From an uncultured Collinsella sp. (lineage in GTDB: Bacteria > Actinomycetota > Coriobacteriia > Coriobacteriales > Coriobacteriaceae), in the NCBI GenBank assembly GCA_958445065.1, contig CAUCQW010000008.1:1-64000 (forward strand): a stretch of 64,000 nucleotides of DNA, in the 5' to 3' direction. The position numbers and the translations under genes are program-made. Below are positions 17,956-25,084 of the stretch, piece after piece. Every line of letters starts with the position of its first letter. Within the stretch, counting starts at the first letter, position 1. Under the pieces are notes generated by a model, which was not told the origin of the DNA, made no database searches, and was given only the letters and a program-made list of their open reading frames with translations.

Positions 17956-18954
17956 CTACAGGTCCACGTCGTTGAGCCATGTCGGCAGCGCGGTCTGCCG
18001 GATGCCTGCTGTCTGCAGCTTTTTTGCGAGCACTCCTGTCGAGCGGACTTCACTCATGGTAAAGCGCAGCAAGGGATGGCCGTAGAGCGACAGGTGCGCT
18101 TCGCGTTGCCGTTCGGCAACGAGTGCTTCGGCGGTGGTGCGCCCGGCTAACATGGCCTGGTCGGTATATTTGACGAACCCGTCGAGTTCTCCCAACGTGA
18201 GCTCCCGCGCCTGGCGCTCCCAGGCAAAGTCCGTTCGCATAGTCTCGGTCGAATCGAAGGGGTCCGTCAGCTCGTATTGCAGTTGGTCGGGTGCGAAGCC
18301 GGTCTCGATCATGACGGCGCGGGCGACTGATTCTCCACCGCTCTCGGCGCGGGCGTCGGCATATCGAAGCGTTGTGAGGGCGGTGCGAATCGCGCGACCA
18401 TTGCGGGCAGTCGCTCGTTGCTCAACGGCCTCCATCAGCTGTTCCGTCGCAAGGCCGAGCTTTGAGATCGCCGAATCGGCAATGGGCATGCCGTCGGCAA
18501 AACCAGTTTGTAGCAGGCAATCTGTGGCCGTTTGGATGGGCGGCGTTACCGATATGCTGGCTCTGCGTATTGCTCCGGCCGGCTCAATCTGGTGTCGCTG
18601 AATATGTGCGCCCGGACGAGCCGACGGCTTTGTCGAGCTGCAAACATGCACGACGTTCAGGTGTCGCCACGAGACCTCGAGCCCCAGCAGGCAAGCTGCC
18701 GAAAACGAGCAGAACGTCCAATCGGGATGGATGATCGCAAGGGCGCGGAGGATTTCGCAATGGCGTTGCGCTCGGTTGAGTTCATCCCAGCGCGTTTTTC
18801 GCGCAAACAACCCCGGCATGGGCGAGACAACCGTGCCGCTGGTGCGCCGAAGGAGCGCTTTTCGGATCGCCGTGCTCGGGGGAATCAGACAGCGCCCCTC
18901 TTGTTCGGCTTGAGTGAGCAGTTGGTCGATGAGCTGGTCATTGCAATGGGTCAT
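17956..18954 (-). CDS. AbiEi-like protein with nuclease-like C-terminal domain
   Basis: The 332-residue protein has an actinobacterial AbiEi-like layout. The N-terminal half has the pattern MPGLFARKTRWDELNRAQRH and then HPDWTFCSFSAACLLGLEVSW. The C-terminal half has GGESVARAV, RTDFAWE and LGELDGFVKY, a spacing of acidic residues and lysine typical of PD-(D/E)XK or Vsr-type folds. Relatives are often annotated as type IV antitoxin-like or hypothetical. No AbiEii-type nucleotidyltransferase toxin is adjacent, so an ordinary AbiE pair is absent. AAAGGAGG precedes the start. It is divergent from the ATPase gene and sits between arrays 1 and 2. Confidence 0.6.
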   Translation of the reverse strand: MTHCNDQLIDQLLTQAEQEGRCLIPPSTAIRKALLRRTSGTVVSPMPGLFARKTRWDELNRAQRHCEILRALAIIHPDWTFCSFSAACLLGLEVSWRHLNVVHVCSSTKPSARPGAHIQRHQIEPAGAIRRASISVTPPIQTATDCLLQTGFADGMPIADSAISKLGLATEQLMEAVEQRATARNGRAIRTALTTLRYADARAESGGESVARAVMIETGFAPDQLQYELTDPFDSTETMRTDFAWERQARELTLGELDGFVKYTDQAMLAGRTTAEALVAERQREAHLSLYGHPLLRFTMSEVRSTGVLAKKLQTAGIRQTALPTWLNDVDL

Positions 18955-19250
18955 GAGCTACCGCCTCCTTTTGGGTAGCAAAAACGTATCAGCTGGAACT
19001 TGCCGCTCAGCTGACCAAAAGCTGACCAAAATCTAACCATGCAGGTAGATGACCTGCTTTTGGCGACATATTTCTTGTTTGAATCGGTGGGCGGTAATCG
19101 GCGACCGTGAACGGTAGCTGGATATGAAGTCTTGGTAAGTTTCGGGACGTGTACTTTTTGAAAAAGAGCATTCTATCTGCTGTTTTGTGTTTCTGGATCG
19201 CATATTTGAAGGTATGTGATAAGGGCGGCGGACTGTCGCCTTGTATCTGC
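18955..19250. other. Intergenic stretch with small orphan hairpin
   Basis: This holds the leader of the AbiEi-like gene, a duplicated AGCTGACCAAAA and a small hairpin at 19041-19057 followed by four T on the + strand. No gene is seen to end there. Confidence 0.45.
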
Positions 19251-19419
19251 GGAAATTGTGACCCGGAATGAGCGCTCGGAATGGGATGCATTTTCCGGTA
19301 GAAGCTTCAGCGGAAAGTGCATCCCAGAATTCAGGCTCAGAGCGGGAAGCGCTTTCCGGATGACATGTTTGGCGGAAACTACGGCCCAGTTTTTGGCTCC
19401 AGAACGGGATACATTTTCC
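19251..19419. repeat. Array 2 of 62-bp-period inverted half-sites
   Basis: Three full units start at 19251, 19312 and 19374 (spacing 61 and 62 bp). Each is a 14-bp left half-site, an 18-nt loop and a 14-bp inverted right half-site, as in array 1. Loops resemble those of arrays 1 and 3 in the same orientation (GGAAT...GGCTCAGAAT type). The array lies between two divergent genes, upstream of the ATPase promoter. Confidence 0.88.
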
Positions 19420-19475
19420 GGAACGGTCCACGTGCGGGGGTGTACCGCCTCTTTTCGTGCGCCGCTTGTCGAATT

Positions 19476-19527
19476 ACGTTATAGCTAGCTATATTATAGG
19501 AAGGTATAATATGTCTAGCTATAACGT
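19476..19527. promoter_or_regulatory. Large dyad carrying the ATPase promoter
   Basis: Two 23-bp arms at 19476-19498 and 19505-19527 are inverted repeats with two mismatches around the 6-nt centre GGAAGG. The outer 13 bp are perfect. A consensus -10 hexamer TATAAT lies inside the right arm at 19505-19510. The dyad is 18 bp from the ATPase start. It is therefore a likely operator-promoter, and possibly autoregulatory, though such symmetry could also be a transposon-like remnant. Confidence 0.55.
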
Positions 19528-19544
19528 GAAGGAAGGATGGCCCT

Positions 19545-20936
19545 ATGTTTATCGGAAGAACAGCGGAAATGTCCGAGCTCAATCGACTGTATGGCACGGG
19601 CTCCTTTGAGATGCCTGTGATTTACGGCCGCCGTCGCGTGGGTAAAACGCGCCTTATCACAGAGTTCATCCAAGGCAAGAAGGCTATTTACTTTCAAGCT
19701 CGTCGTACCAATGCGGAGGCAAACCTGCACGGCTTTAGCCAGGCGATACTTGCAGGCTCGGTTGGTGCTGCAGGCGTGTCGTTTCGTAGTCTTGACGAGG
19801 CGTTCGATGCATTGGCTACCATGGCTCGCACGGAGCGTTTGATTGTCGTGATTGACGAGTATCCCTATCTCGCCCAATCGAATCCCGAGATCAGCTCGTT
19901 GCTGCAAGACAAGATCGATCACTTGTACAAAGAGACCAAGCTCATGCTTATCCTGTGCGGGTCGTCGCTTTCGTTCATGGAAGAGCGGGTGCTGGGCTAC
20001 GAGAGCCCACTATACGGTAGGCGTACGGCCCAGTTTAAGATCATGCCGCTCGATTTTACGACGACCCTCGGCCTGTGGCAGGGCATGGGTCGCGAAGACG
20101 CTGCGGTTTGCTATGGCATGACGGGCGGCATTCCTGCATATATCGAGAAAGTCGATCCTGTCGCACCGCTCAAGGACAACATCAAACGTCTTTTTCTTAC
20201 TCCTACGGGCTATCTCTTTGAGGAGCCGAGTAACCTGCTATTGCAAGAGTGCCGCAATCCCGAGCAATATGATGCGATCGTGCAAGCAATTGCTCAGGGG
20301 CGCTCGAAGATCTCGGAGATTGCGAGCTCTACGGGAATCCCTGCGAGCAACGTAAAGAGCTATGTGGATAAGCTGGCGTCGCTTGGGATTGTCGAGCGCG
20401 AGCTGCCCCTAAACGAGACGAGCAATAAGCGAGCCGTGTATCTGCTGAGCGACCAGATGTTTAGGTTCTGGTACAAGTTTGTGCCGCAGAACATTGGGCT
20501 GATTCAAAACGATATGGCCGAGATGGCGTATAAGCGCATTGAGCCGCACGTATCGGATTACATGGGTACGGTCTTTGAGCTTATATGCAGACAATACGTG
20601 TACGAACTCGCGCGCGCGGGCCAGCTCGATGTGGTTCCGGCGAGCGTCGGACGCTGGTGGGGGACGGACAATCGCACGCATACGCAGGAAGAAATCGACT
20701 TGATTGTTGACGATGGCGAGGGCACTGCGCTGTTTGCGGAGTGCAAATGGCGCAATGAGCCGGTGGGCGAGGATGTTCTGGAAAAACTCGTGTACCGAAG
20801 CGAGCTCTTTAGGCGGCAGCATAAAAGCTACGTGATCTTCTCGAAGCGTGGCTTTACGCAAGGATGTCAGGAAGCTGCGGCGAGCAGGGGAGATGCCAAG
20901 CTGATTTCGTTTGCCGAGATGTGCGAGCGGAGATAA
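19545..20936 (+). CDS. AAA-type ATPase with DUF234 nuclease-like domain
   Basis: The 463-residue protein has a Walker A motif YGRRRVGKT (residues 26-34) and Walker B LIVVIDEYPY (about 100-109). A winged-helix region follows (SKISEIASSTGIPASNVKSY). The C-terminal DUF234-type domain has EEIDLIVDD and FAECKWRNE, the D...ExK arrangement of a PD-(D/E)XK nuclease. This architecture is common as a single gene in archaea and gut bacteria, often near mobile or defence loci. Its function is not established. The start follows GGAAGG. It sits between arrays 2 and 3 and its promoter lies in a large dyad. Confidence 0.8.
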   Translation: MFIGRTAEMSELNRLYGTGSFEMPVIYGRRRVGKTRLITEFIQGKKAIYFQARRTNAEANLHGFSQAILAGSVGAAGVSFRSLDEAFDALATMARTERLIVVIDEYPYLAQSNPEISSLLQDKIDHLYKETKLMLILCGSSLSFMEERVLGYESPLYGRRTAQFKIMPLDFTTTLGLWQGMGREDAAVCYGMTGGIPAYIEKVDPVAPLKDNIKRLFLTPTGYLFEEPSNLLLQECRNPEQYDAIVQAIAQGRSKISEIASSTGIPASNVKSYVDKLASLGIVERELPLNETSNKRAVYLLSDQMFRFWYKFVPQNIGLIQNDMAEMAYKRIEPHVSDYMGTVFELICRQYVYELARAGQLDVVPASVGRWWGTDNRTHTQEEIDLIVDDGEGTALFAECKWRNEPVGEDVLEKLVYRSELFRRQHKSYVIFSKRGFTQGCQEAAASRGDAKLISFAEMCERR

Positions 20937-20966
20937 CCAAGCGCGCTCTGATGTGATGCTCGGAAT

Positions 20967-21258
20967 GGGATGCGCTTTCCTTTTGCAACCCTTGGCGGAA
21001 AGCGTGTCCCAGATTTCGGCTTCAGAATGGGATGCCGTTTCCGGATCGGCCCTCAGGCGGAAACTACGACCCGGAATTTGGCTCCAAAACGGGATACGCT
21101 TTCCCGGTGGCATCTCTAGCGGAAACTGCATCCAGGAATGAGCTCTCGGAACGGGACACGCTTTCCCATCGGGGCTTCAAACGGAAACCGTGTTCCGGAA
21201 TTGAGCCTCAGGGTGGGACGCATTTTCCGGTAGAGGCCTGGGACGGAAGGCGTGTCCC
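20967..21258. repeat. Array 3 of 62-bp-period inverted half-sites
   Basis: Ten half-sites. A lone right half-site is at 20967-20980. Four full units begin at 20997, 21059, 21121 and 21183, and a final left half-site at 21245; the spacing is exactly 62 bp throughout. The same GGAAA-N6-CCC frame, 18-nt loop and 16-nt linker occur as in arrays 1 and 2. It begins 30 bp after the ATPase stop. Confidence 0.9.
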
Positions 21259-21328
21259 AGAATCCGGCTAATCCGATGGCCAGGTGGTTGAGCGAGCGGG
21301 CTCCGGGGCTCCATTACTGAAAATTCAT

Positions 21329-21357
21329 TTGTTAAACCTGGCAACCGTAGGTAGAAT
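21329..21357 (+). promoter_or_regulatory. Promoter of candidate antisense RNA
   Basis: TTGTTA at 21329-21334 and TAGAAT at 21352-21357 are separated by exactly 17 bp. No open reading frame follows on this strand. A two-hairpin transcript does. The same promoter design recurs at 21764-21792 and 22810-22838. Confidence 0.65.
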
Positions 21358-21363
21358 AAAGTC

Positions 21364-21449
21364 GACGGCAGCCCAAGGGTGATAGCTGGGCAGCGCCGTT
21401 ACTTAGTTCAAGGGGTCAATGCCTTAACGGCGTCGACCCCTCTTCTTTT
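21364..21449 (+). ncRNA. Candidate antisense antitoxin RNA
   Basis: A transcript starting about 7 nt after the -10 box would be about 86 nt. Its 5' part folds through ACGGC/GCCGT and GCCCA/TGGGC (about 21365-21400). Its 3' part is a terminator: GGGGTC at 21412-21417, inner GCC/GGC, GACCCC at 21435-21440, then CTTCTTTT. The terminator half is antisense to the 3' end and stop codon of the small hydrophobic peptide gene on the minus strand. This convergent layout is that of type I antitoxin RNAs such as RatA or RNA II of par. Confidence 0.6.
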
Positions 21450-21549
21450 GCTTCGTACGCTGCTTAAGTGCCTCGGAAAGTCCGATAAGCGCCGTGAGGA
21501 GCGAGACCAAAGCGGTCAGGAGCTTCACGAAATCAATCAGATCGGTCAT
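21424..21549 (-). CDS. Candidate type I toxin, small hydrophobic peptide
   Basis: The frame encodes 41 residues: a hydrophobic segment from about residue 4 to 29 (LIDFVKLLTALVSLLTALIG) and a strongly basic tail (KQRTKQKKRGRRR). This single-span peptide with a charged tail is the pattern of type I toxins that insert into the membrane. The start ATG at 21549 is set by a near-perfect GGGAGGTGAT. An ATG two codons upstream lies too close to it. An extended -10 box is present upstream. Its 3' end overlaps an antisense RNA on the other strand. It sits in the defence-type island between array 3 and the exonuclease. I do not recognise a named family, and toxicity is inference. Confidence 0.6.
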   Translation of the reverse strand: MTDLIDFVKLLTALVSLLTALIGLSEALKQRTKQKKRGRRR

Positions 21550-21613
21550 GGGCATCACCTCCCGTCGCATGGAGGGCGCTGCCCGGCACATGGAACTGCC
21601 GTCAACAACTGCC

Positions 21614-21622
21614 ATTCTATCA
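21614..21622 (-). promoter_or_regulatory. Extended -10 promoter for the peptide gene
   Basis: Read on the minus strand the sequence is TGATAGAAT, an extended -10 element (TG-n-TAGAAT). It would give a start near 21607 and a leader of about 58 nt before the peptide's ATG. No good -35 hexamer is visible at 17 bp. Confidence 0.5.
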
Positions 21623-21763
21623 AAGCGCGGTCATAAATACGAATATATGTTCGATAATAACAGCAACGTGATTCCCTCGAATAGCAGCCTTTCGTAAGGG
21701 CGGCAGAAGACGGCGCTGGGCGATTGGGGCTAGACGCGCAGGTCTTCGTCACCGAAAGCCCGT

Positions 21764-21849
21764 TTGATTAACCAGCCCTCTGTAGGTACACTGCATATTG
21801 ATGGGCCCGGGATGACCGCTGATTCAAGTCACCGGGCCTAAATCTTTTT
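21764..21849 (+). ncRNA. Short promoter-terminator unit, copy A
   Basis: A promoter (TTGATT at 21764-21769, TACACT at 21787-21792, 17-bp spacer) is followed within 12 bp by a hairpin with arms at 21804-21810 and 21832-21838. The hairpin is followed by five T at 21845-21849. The predicted RNA is about 50 nt. From 21785 to 21843 it is 57/59 identical to copy B at 22831-22889. It precedes the exonuclease gene and could be a small RNA or leader transcript. A nine-codon ATG frame inside the hairpin is conserved only because the DNA is. Confidence 0.5.
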
Positions 21850-22018
21850 CATGCATTTGAATAGAGCGGGCAACTCTCTTGGGGCCGTCTGCATGGCGTG
21901 TGCCTGGCGCATGGTATTGCGCCCAGCTTTCATGTCCGCGCGGCCACCTATCCTTACGGCAATGTAGCCGCCTATGTAGCAAGCGGCAGGCAACGGAGAA
22001 AGGCCCTAACCGTGTCAG

Positions 22019-22747
22019 TTGAAAAAGACGCCGGGTATCTCGGCTATCGATACGACGAACTTTGCGCGCCAGATTGTGCTGGACTTTGAGTTTGCGCCGG
22101 TGCCAAAGCAGCGCCAGCGCCGTGGACTGCGCAATGAGATTATCGAGGTCGGCGCCGTCAAGCTCGATTACCACGGCAACGTTATGGGCGAGTTCTCGCA
22201 GTTTGTGCAGACGGAATTTACCGAAGGCGTTGCGTTTCCCGTCCGCGAGCTCACAGGTATATCGGCCGTGGACACCGCGATGGCCGACCCGCTCTACATG
22301 GTGATCAAAAGGCTCAGCGATTGGATCGGCCGCTACTCCGCCCAGATAGTTTGCTGGAGCGGGACGGACCGTCGACAGCTTATGACCGAGTGCCAGGCAA
22401 AGCAAATCGACCTTGCCGCATTTCCTACGGACTGGGCCGATCTGCAGGCGTTTTACACCTCGATCATGGACGTGGGCAGCCACGAGTGCGTCTCTTTGAA
22501 TGACGCGGCGACGTGGTTTGGCATCGAGTTTGACGAGTCGACGGGTCACGCCCACAGTGCCCTAGCCGACGCGCGCGTGACCGCCAAGTTGCTCAAGCAG
22601 GTGATGGACGGGGACTATCGCGTGAGTCCGCGTGCTCAGGAGATCCGCCAGCGGTGGGGGATGGGCGATCGAGCCCAGATGCGCCTTTCCAACAAGTGCC
22701 CCGAGCTGGGCGACCTGCTGCTGAAGCTGAAGGCGGAGGGGAGGTAG
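22019..22747 (+). CDS. DEDDh-type 3'-5' exonuclease
   Basis: The 242-residue protein has the exonuclease pattern of the DEDDh group (DnaQ/KapD/Eri-1 type). Exo I is VLDFEFAP with a following glutamate-rich RNEIIEVGAV, exo II lies around WSGTDRRQLM, and exo III is HAHSALADARVT with the catalytic histidine. It should remove nucleotides from DNA or RNA 3' ends. The start codon is TTG at 22019, the only choice because an in-frame TAA lies at 22007. The binding site AAGG is weak, so expression may be low. It is flanked on both sides by 59-bp direct repeats (copies A and B), so it may be an inserted cassette. Confidence 0.78.
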   Translation: MKKTPGISAIDTTNFARQIVLDFEFAPVPKQRQRRGLRNEIIEVGAVKLDYHGNVMGEFSQFVQTEFTEGVAFPVRELTGISAVDTAMADPLYMVIKRLSDWIGRYSAQIVCWSGTDRRQLMTECQAKQIDLAAFPTDWADLQAFYTSIMDVGSHECVSLNDAATWFGIEFDESTGHAHSALADARVTAKLLKQVMDGDYRVSPRAQEIRQRWGMGDRAQMRLSNKCPELGDLLLKLKAEGR

Positions 22748-22809
22748 GGGGCGTTCAGTTGGTAGCCGAGGCAGTTGGGACGGTCGAGGTCGCGCTAACG
22801 AAAATCCAT

Positions 22810-22889
22810 TTGTTAAACCTGCTAGCCCTGGGTACACTGCATATCGATGGGCCCGGGATGACCGCTGATTCAAGTCACCGGTCCTAAAT
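22810..22889 (+). repeat. Promoter-hairpin repeat, copy B
   Basis: A promoter (TTGTTA at 22810-22815, TACACT at 22833-22838, 17-bp spacer) is followed by a 59-bp sequence differing from copy A at two positions. One change breaks a stem pair, and the T run is missing, so this copy probably does not terminate and could read into the genes at 23077 onward. The promoter half resembles that of the antisense RNA at 21329. Confidence 0.6.
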
Positions 22890-23023
22890 TCATATCTATA
22901 GGTTTAACCGAATGGCTGACAAGCCTACGGGACCTAAGATTCCATGGCATCGCGAATGGGCAGAACGTTGACTCTCGACTTCCCCTTCTATCTGCGTCAG
23001 ATGGTCATTGGCTTCTGTTCCTT

Positions 23024-23032
23024 TGCTAGAAT
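23024..23032 (+). promoter_or_regulatory. Extended -10 promoter before the restriction operon
   Basis: TGCTAGAAT is an extended -10 element 45 bp before the small RHH gene that opens the restriction-modification operon. No strong -35 partner is seen. The rest of 22890-23076 holds nothing I recognise. Confidence 0.45.
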
Positions 23033-23076
23033 CAGAAGCACATTTGTATTGCATCATGCAATCGCGGGGGTTGCCA

Positions 23077-23283
23077 ATGAAATACGCCGAGCTTGTCGAC
23101 GGAGAGGCCAAGACAGGCGAGCTCAAGAGCTTTCTTGTGGATGGCGAGAACGTTGCCGTGACCATCCGCATACCTAAAAACATGCGTGATGCGGCGAAGG
23201 ACGCCGCTGCGCTTTCTGGCATCAGCTTTACCTCGCTGGTAAAGATGAGCCTCATCGAATATCTGACCAAGAAGGAGAAATAG
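23077..23283 (+). CDS. Small ribbon-helix-helix (CopG-like) protein
   Basis: The 68-residue protein's second half (VTIRIPKNMRDAAKDAAA then FTSLVKMSLIEYLTKK) fits a ribbon-helix-helix DNA-binding fold of the CopG/antitoxin type. The first half is a short leader ending in LKSFLVDGENV. The start ATG at 23077 follows GGGGG. A longer frame to 23008 is less likely. It ends 2 nt before hsdM, so it is cotranscribed with it, and may be a repressor of the operon. No toxin partner is adjacent. Confidence 0.7.
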   Translation: MKYAELVDGEAKTGELKSFLVDGENVAVTIRIPKNMRDAAKDAAALSGISFTSLVKMSLIEYLTKKEK

Positions 23284-23285
23284 CA

Positions 23286-25082
23286 GTGGCGGATAGCGAC
23301 GATCTTATCAAGGCCGTTGGCGCCAATATTCAAGAGAAGGCATCTCTCATTTGGAGTGCCGCCGATACCCTGCGTGGCCCCTACAAGCCTCATGAGTACG
23401 GCCTGGTCATCCTTCCTATGACCGTTATCAAACGCTTCCACGACTGCCTTGAGCCCACGCACGATGCCGTTCTCGCCGCAGCTGAGAAATACAAAGCCTT
23501 TTCCGTGAAGGACGGCTTTTTGCGCGATGCCTCCGGCTACCCCTTCTACAACACCTCTAAGTTCACCTTCGAGACGCTCAAGGCCGACCCGGAGAACATC
23601 GAGGACAACTTCAAGGACTACATCAACGGGTTCTCGGACAACGTGCAGGACATCTTGGCACGCATGAAGTTCGCCGACCAGATCGAACGCCTCTCCGACC
23701 CAGACGCCCCGCTGCTCTACCAGGTCGTCTGCGACTTCTGCAAGCCGCAGGCCGACATGTCGCCCGACAAGATCAAAGCTGTGGACATGGGCTACATCTT
23801 CGAGAACCTCATTCAGCGCTTCTCCGAGTCCTACGACGAGGACGCCGGCGCTCACTTCACGAGCCGCGACATCGTGTACCTCATGACCGACCTGCTCATT
23901 CAGGCGGACCCGCACGTCTTCGACGGCGACCGCATCACGAAGACCGTCTACGACCAGACCATGGGAACCTCGCAGATGCTCGGCTGCACCGAGGAGCGCC
24001 TGCGCCAGCTCGACGCCGAGGCCCGTGTAACCTGCTACGGTCAGGAGTTCAATCCCTTCACTTTCGGCATCGCGAAGGCGAGTGCGCTAATTCGTGGCGA
24101 GGACGACGCCAACATGCGCTTCGGAGATACCCTCTCCGCCGATAAGTTCGATGGCTTCAAGTTCGACTACTGCATTTCCAATCCACCCTTCGGTGACCCG
24201 TGGAATCCTCAGGCCCCCTCGGTGGAGAAGGAATTCAAGACTGCCGGCGGTGGACGCTTCCCCGTTGAGAAGCTTCCCGCCAAGGGCGATGGTCAGATGC
24301 TCTTCGTGCTCAACGGCCTGTCTAAGCTCAAGGACGACGGCGTGATGGCGATTGTCCAGGACGCGAGTCCGCTCTACAAGGGCAAGCCCGGCAGCGGCGA
24401 GGACAGCATCCGCCGATACGTGTTGGAGAACGACTGGCTCGACGCGATCGTGCAGCTGCCCTGCGACTCGTTCTACAACACCGGCATCGCCACCTACGTT
24501 TGGCTCTTCAGCAAGGCGAAGGCACCGGAGCATCGCGACCACGTGCTGCTCATCGACGCCTCCCGGTGCTTCGAGAAGCGCCGCAAGGGCATTGGCGACA
24601 AGAAGAACGACATCACCAAGTCCTGCCGCGACCTTATCGTCCAGGCGTACTCCGAGTATCGCGACGGCACTTGGACGGGCGCCGGGTCCAACGGACTAGA
24701 GGTCTCCGTCGAGGCGCGCCTGATGGAGACGGTCGAGTTTGGCTTCAACCGCGTTGCCGTGGAGAGCCCCGTCGTCGACGAGGACGGAGAACCCGTCCTT
24801 AACAAACGCGGGAAAATGCAGGCGGACAAGGCCAAGGAGGACACCGAGGACATCCCGCTCACTCAGGACATTGACGCCTATATCGAGCGCGAGGTACGCC
24901 CGTACAACAAGTACGCCTGGGTGGACAAGAAGAAGACCAAGGTGGGCTACACCGTCCCGTTCACGCGCGTGTTCTACAAGTACGCCGAGCTGGAGCCAGC
25001 TGACGAGATCGCCAAGCGCATCCTCGAGCACGAGAAGACGCTCGAGAAGAGCCTCAAGGCCCTCTTCGGAGAGGTGCGTTAG
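23286..25082 (+). CDS. hsdM: Type I restriction-modification DNA methyltransferase subunit HsdM
   Basis: The 598-residue protein has the HsdM N-terminal helical domain (LIWSAADTLRGPYKPHEYGLV) and an N6-adenine methyltransferase core with catalytic NPPFG near residue 299. Motif I, usually DPxCGTGG, reads YDQTMGTSQML, a variant I associate with one HsdM subgroup. The C-terminal part, after about residue 450, is acidic and helical and probably contacts HsdS. It methylates adenine with SAM in an M2S complex to protect the host. It starts at GTG 23286, 2 nt after the RHH gene, and ends 2 nt before hsdS. Confidence 0.95.
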   Translation: MADSDDLIKAVGANIQEKASLIWSAADTLRGPYKPHEYGLVILPMTVIKRFHDCLEPTHDAVLAAAEKYKAFSVKDGFLRDASGYPFYNTSKFTFETLKADPENIEDNFKDYINGFSDNVQDILARMKFADQIERLSDPDAPLLYQVVCDFCKPQADMSPDKIKAVDMGYIFENLIQRFSESYDEDAGAHFTSRDIVYLMTDLLIQADPHVFDGDRITKTVYDQTMGTSQMLGCTEERLRQLDAEARVTCYGQEFNPFTFGIAKASALIRGEDDANMRFGDTLSADKFDGFKFDYCISNPPFGDPWNPQAPSVEKEFKTAGGGRFPVEKLPAKGDGQMLFVLNGLSKLKDDGVMAIVQDASPLYKGKPGSGEDSIRRYVLENDWLDAIVQLPCDSFYNTGIATYVWLFSKAKAPEHRDHVLLIDASRCFEKRRKGIGDKKNDITKSCRDLIVQAYSEYRDGTWTGAGSNGLEVSVEARLMETVEFGFNRVAVESPVVDEDGEPVLNKRGKMQADKAKEDTEDIPLTQDIDAYIEREVRPYNKYAWVDKKKTKVGYTVPFTRVFYKYAELEPADEIAKRILEHEKTLEKSLKALFGEVR

Positions 25083-25084
25083 CA

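Noticed and set aside
17653..21258. CRISPR array
   Set aside because: The regular 62-bp spacing suggested it, but no repeat is identical between units, the conserved parts are inverted half-sites, and no cas gene is present.
21811..21840. Nine-codon peptide frame in the 59-bp repeats
   Set aside because: Conserved only as part of a conserved DNA repeat, and its start lies inside a hairpin stem.
21898..22089. Alternative upstream start or frame for the exonuclease
   Set aside because: A GTG at 22012 is in another frame and an in-frame TAA at 22007 blocks extension, leaving TTG 22019.
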